From Actinomycetes bacterium (lineage in GTDB: Bacteria > Actinomycetota > Actinomycetes > Actinomycetales > Microbacteriaceae), in contig JAEWDJ010000119.1 of the NCBI GenBank assembly GCA_023390155.1, forward strand, positions 1 through 6,061: DNA of 6,061 nucleotides. The letters run 5' to 3'. This document shows positions 5,418-6,061 of the stretch, one piece after another. The stretch's first letter is position 1, and each line of letters begins with the position of its first letter. The position numbers and the translations under genes were made by a program. The notes under the pieces were generated by a model. It was not told the DNA's origin and searched no databases. It saw only the letters and a list, made by a program, of their open reading frames with translations.

Positions 5418-6061
5418 CCGCCCATGTGATCCACTCCGCCCGCCTCGTCAGCGAGGGCCGCATCGTCCACAACGCGTGGGTCCGGTTCGAGGGGGCGTCG
5501 ATCGCCGCGACCGGCACGGGCGACGACTGGCGCCCTGCCGTCGCCGCGGACGAGCCGGTCGCCGTGACCGACGCCGACGGTGCGTGGCTGACGCCCGGTT
5601 TCGTCGACATCCACGGGCACGGCGGCGACACGGCGAGCTACGACGACGGCCCCGCGGCGATCCGGCGCGGGCTCGACCTGCACCAGCACCACGGGACGAC
5701 CCGCGCCGTCGTCTCGCTCGTCACGGCGCCGGTCGAGCAGCTCGCCCGAAGCGTGCGGGCGATCGCGGAGCTCTCCCGCGAGGATCCCCGCGTGCTCGGA
5801 TCGCACCTCGAGGGCCCCTTCCTCGACGTCGGCCACAAGGGCGCCCACGAGCCCGGGCTCCTCCGCCCGGCGACCCCCGCCGACATCGAGCTGCTGCTGG
5901 AGGCGGCCGACGGCACCCTCCGCCAGATCACCCTCGCCCCCGAGCTGCCCGGCGGCCTGGACGCGGTGCGCGCCTTCAGCGCGGCCGGCGTCGCCGTCGC
6001 CGTCGGCCACACCGCCGCCGGCTACGAGGAGACGCTGGAGGCGTTCGCGGCCGGCGCGAGC
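5414..6061 (+). CDS. nagA: N-acetylglucosamine-6-phosphate deacetylase (NagA), 3' end cut by the window
   Basis: NagA hydrolyses GlcNAc-6-phosphate to glucosamine-6-phosphate and acetate in the cytoplasm, feeding catabolism or wall precursor synthesis. The frame is open from GTG 5414 to the last base, giving 216 residues of a protein normally near 380-400. Visible amidohydrolase signatures are LTPGFVDIHGHGGDTASY (59-76, metal-site H67 and H69), HHGTT (92-96), GSHLEGPFLD (129-138, metal ligand E133), KGAHEP (142-147), ITLAPE (172-177) and VGHTAAGY (197-204, metal ligand H199). The HxH pair follows the B. subtilis type, which binds two metals, not the E. coli type that has Gln and Asn there. 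The later His ligand and catalytic Asp would lie beyond the window. The start GTG shares GTGA with the kinase stop and has no good Shine-Dalgarno of its own, which points to translational coupling. An in-frame GTG at 5426 is a less likely start. Confidence 0.94.
   Translation, partial: MTAHVIHSARLVSEGRIVHNAWVRFEGASIAATGTGDDWRPAVAADEPVAVTDADGAWLTPGFVDIHGHGGDTASYDDGPAAIRRGLDLHQHHGTTRAVVSLVTAPVEQLARSVRAIAELSREDPRVLGSHLEGPFLDVGHKGAHEPGLLRPATPADIELLLEAADGTLRQITLAPELPGGLDAVRAFSAAGVAVAVGHTAAGYEETLEAFAAGAS

Noticed and set aside
4383..6012. Minus-strand open frames opposite the ROK kinase and nagA.
   Set aside because: They are antisense to two genes with complete family motifs and have no similarity or ribosome sites of their own.

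Overview
This window comes from a high-GC chromosome and reads as Actinomycetota. The evidence is strong G/C bias at third codon positions, frequent GTG starts, long spurious antisense frames, and possibly leaderless transcripts. The gene types and protein flavour suggest a Micrococcales/Microbacteriaceae-like organism, but that placement is inference and cannot be settled from 6 kb.

Layout: (1) 16-1341, minus strand: glyA, serine hydroxymethyltransferase, complete, with a GTG start behind a clear Shine-Dalgarno. (2) 1342-1607: a 266-bp divergent intergenic region with a possible promoter for the next gene and a small perfect inverted repeat. (3) 1608-3119, plus strand: a GH20 beta-N-acetylhexosaminidase without a signal peptide. 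(4) 3139-4380, minus strand: a polytopic membrane protein resembling the PIG-V/GPI-mannosyltransferase-II-like family. It converges on the hexosaminidase with only 19 bp between the stops. (5) 4381-4442: a 62-bp divergent promoter region with an inverted repeat and TAGT-type -10-like boxes. (6) 4443-5417, plus strand: a ROK-family sugar kinase. (7) 5414 to the window end, plus strand: the first 216 codons of nagA, N-acetylglucosamine-6-phosphate deacetylase, overlapping the kinase by 4 bp (GTGA). It is cut by the window edge.

Three of the five genes fit one route. The cytoplasmic GH20 enzyme would release GlcNAc from imported short oligosaccharides, the ROK kinase would make GlcNAc-6-phosphate, and NagA would deacetylate it to glucosamine-6-phosphate. 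A deaminase (NagB) and a transporter would be expected outside the window. glyA is a one-carbon housekeeping gene, and the membrane protein has no evident link to amino-sugar catabolism. I found no mobile element, CRISPR array, tRNA or rRNA, and no convincing novel system. The points most worth a second look are the compact divergent promoter at 4381-4442, the unassigned membrane glycosyltransferase-like protein inside the amino-sugar cluster, and the substrate specificity of the ROK kinase.
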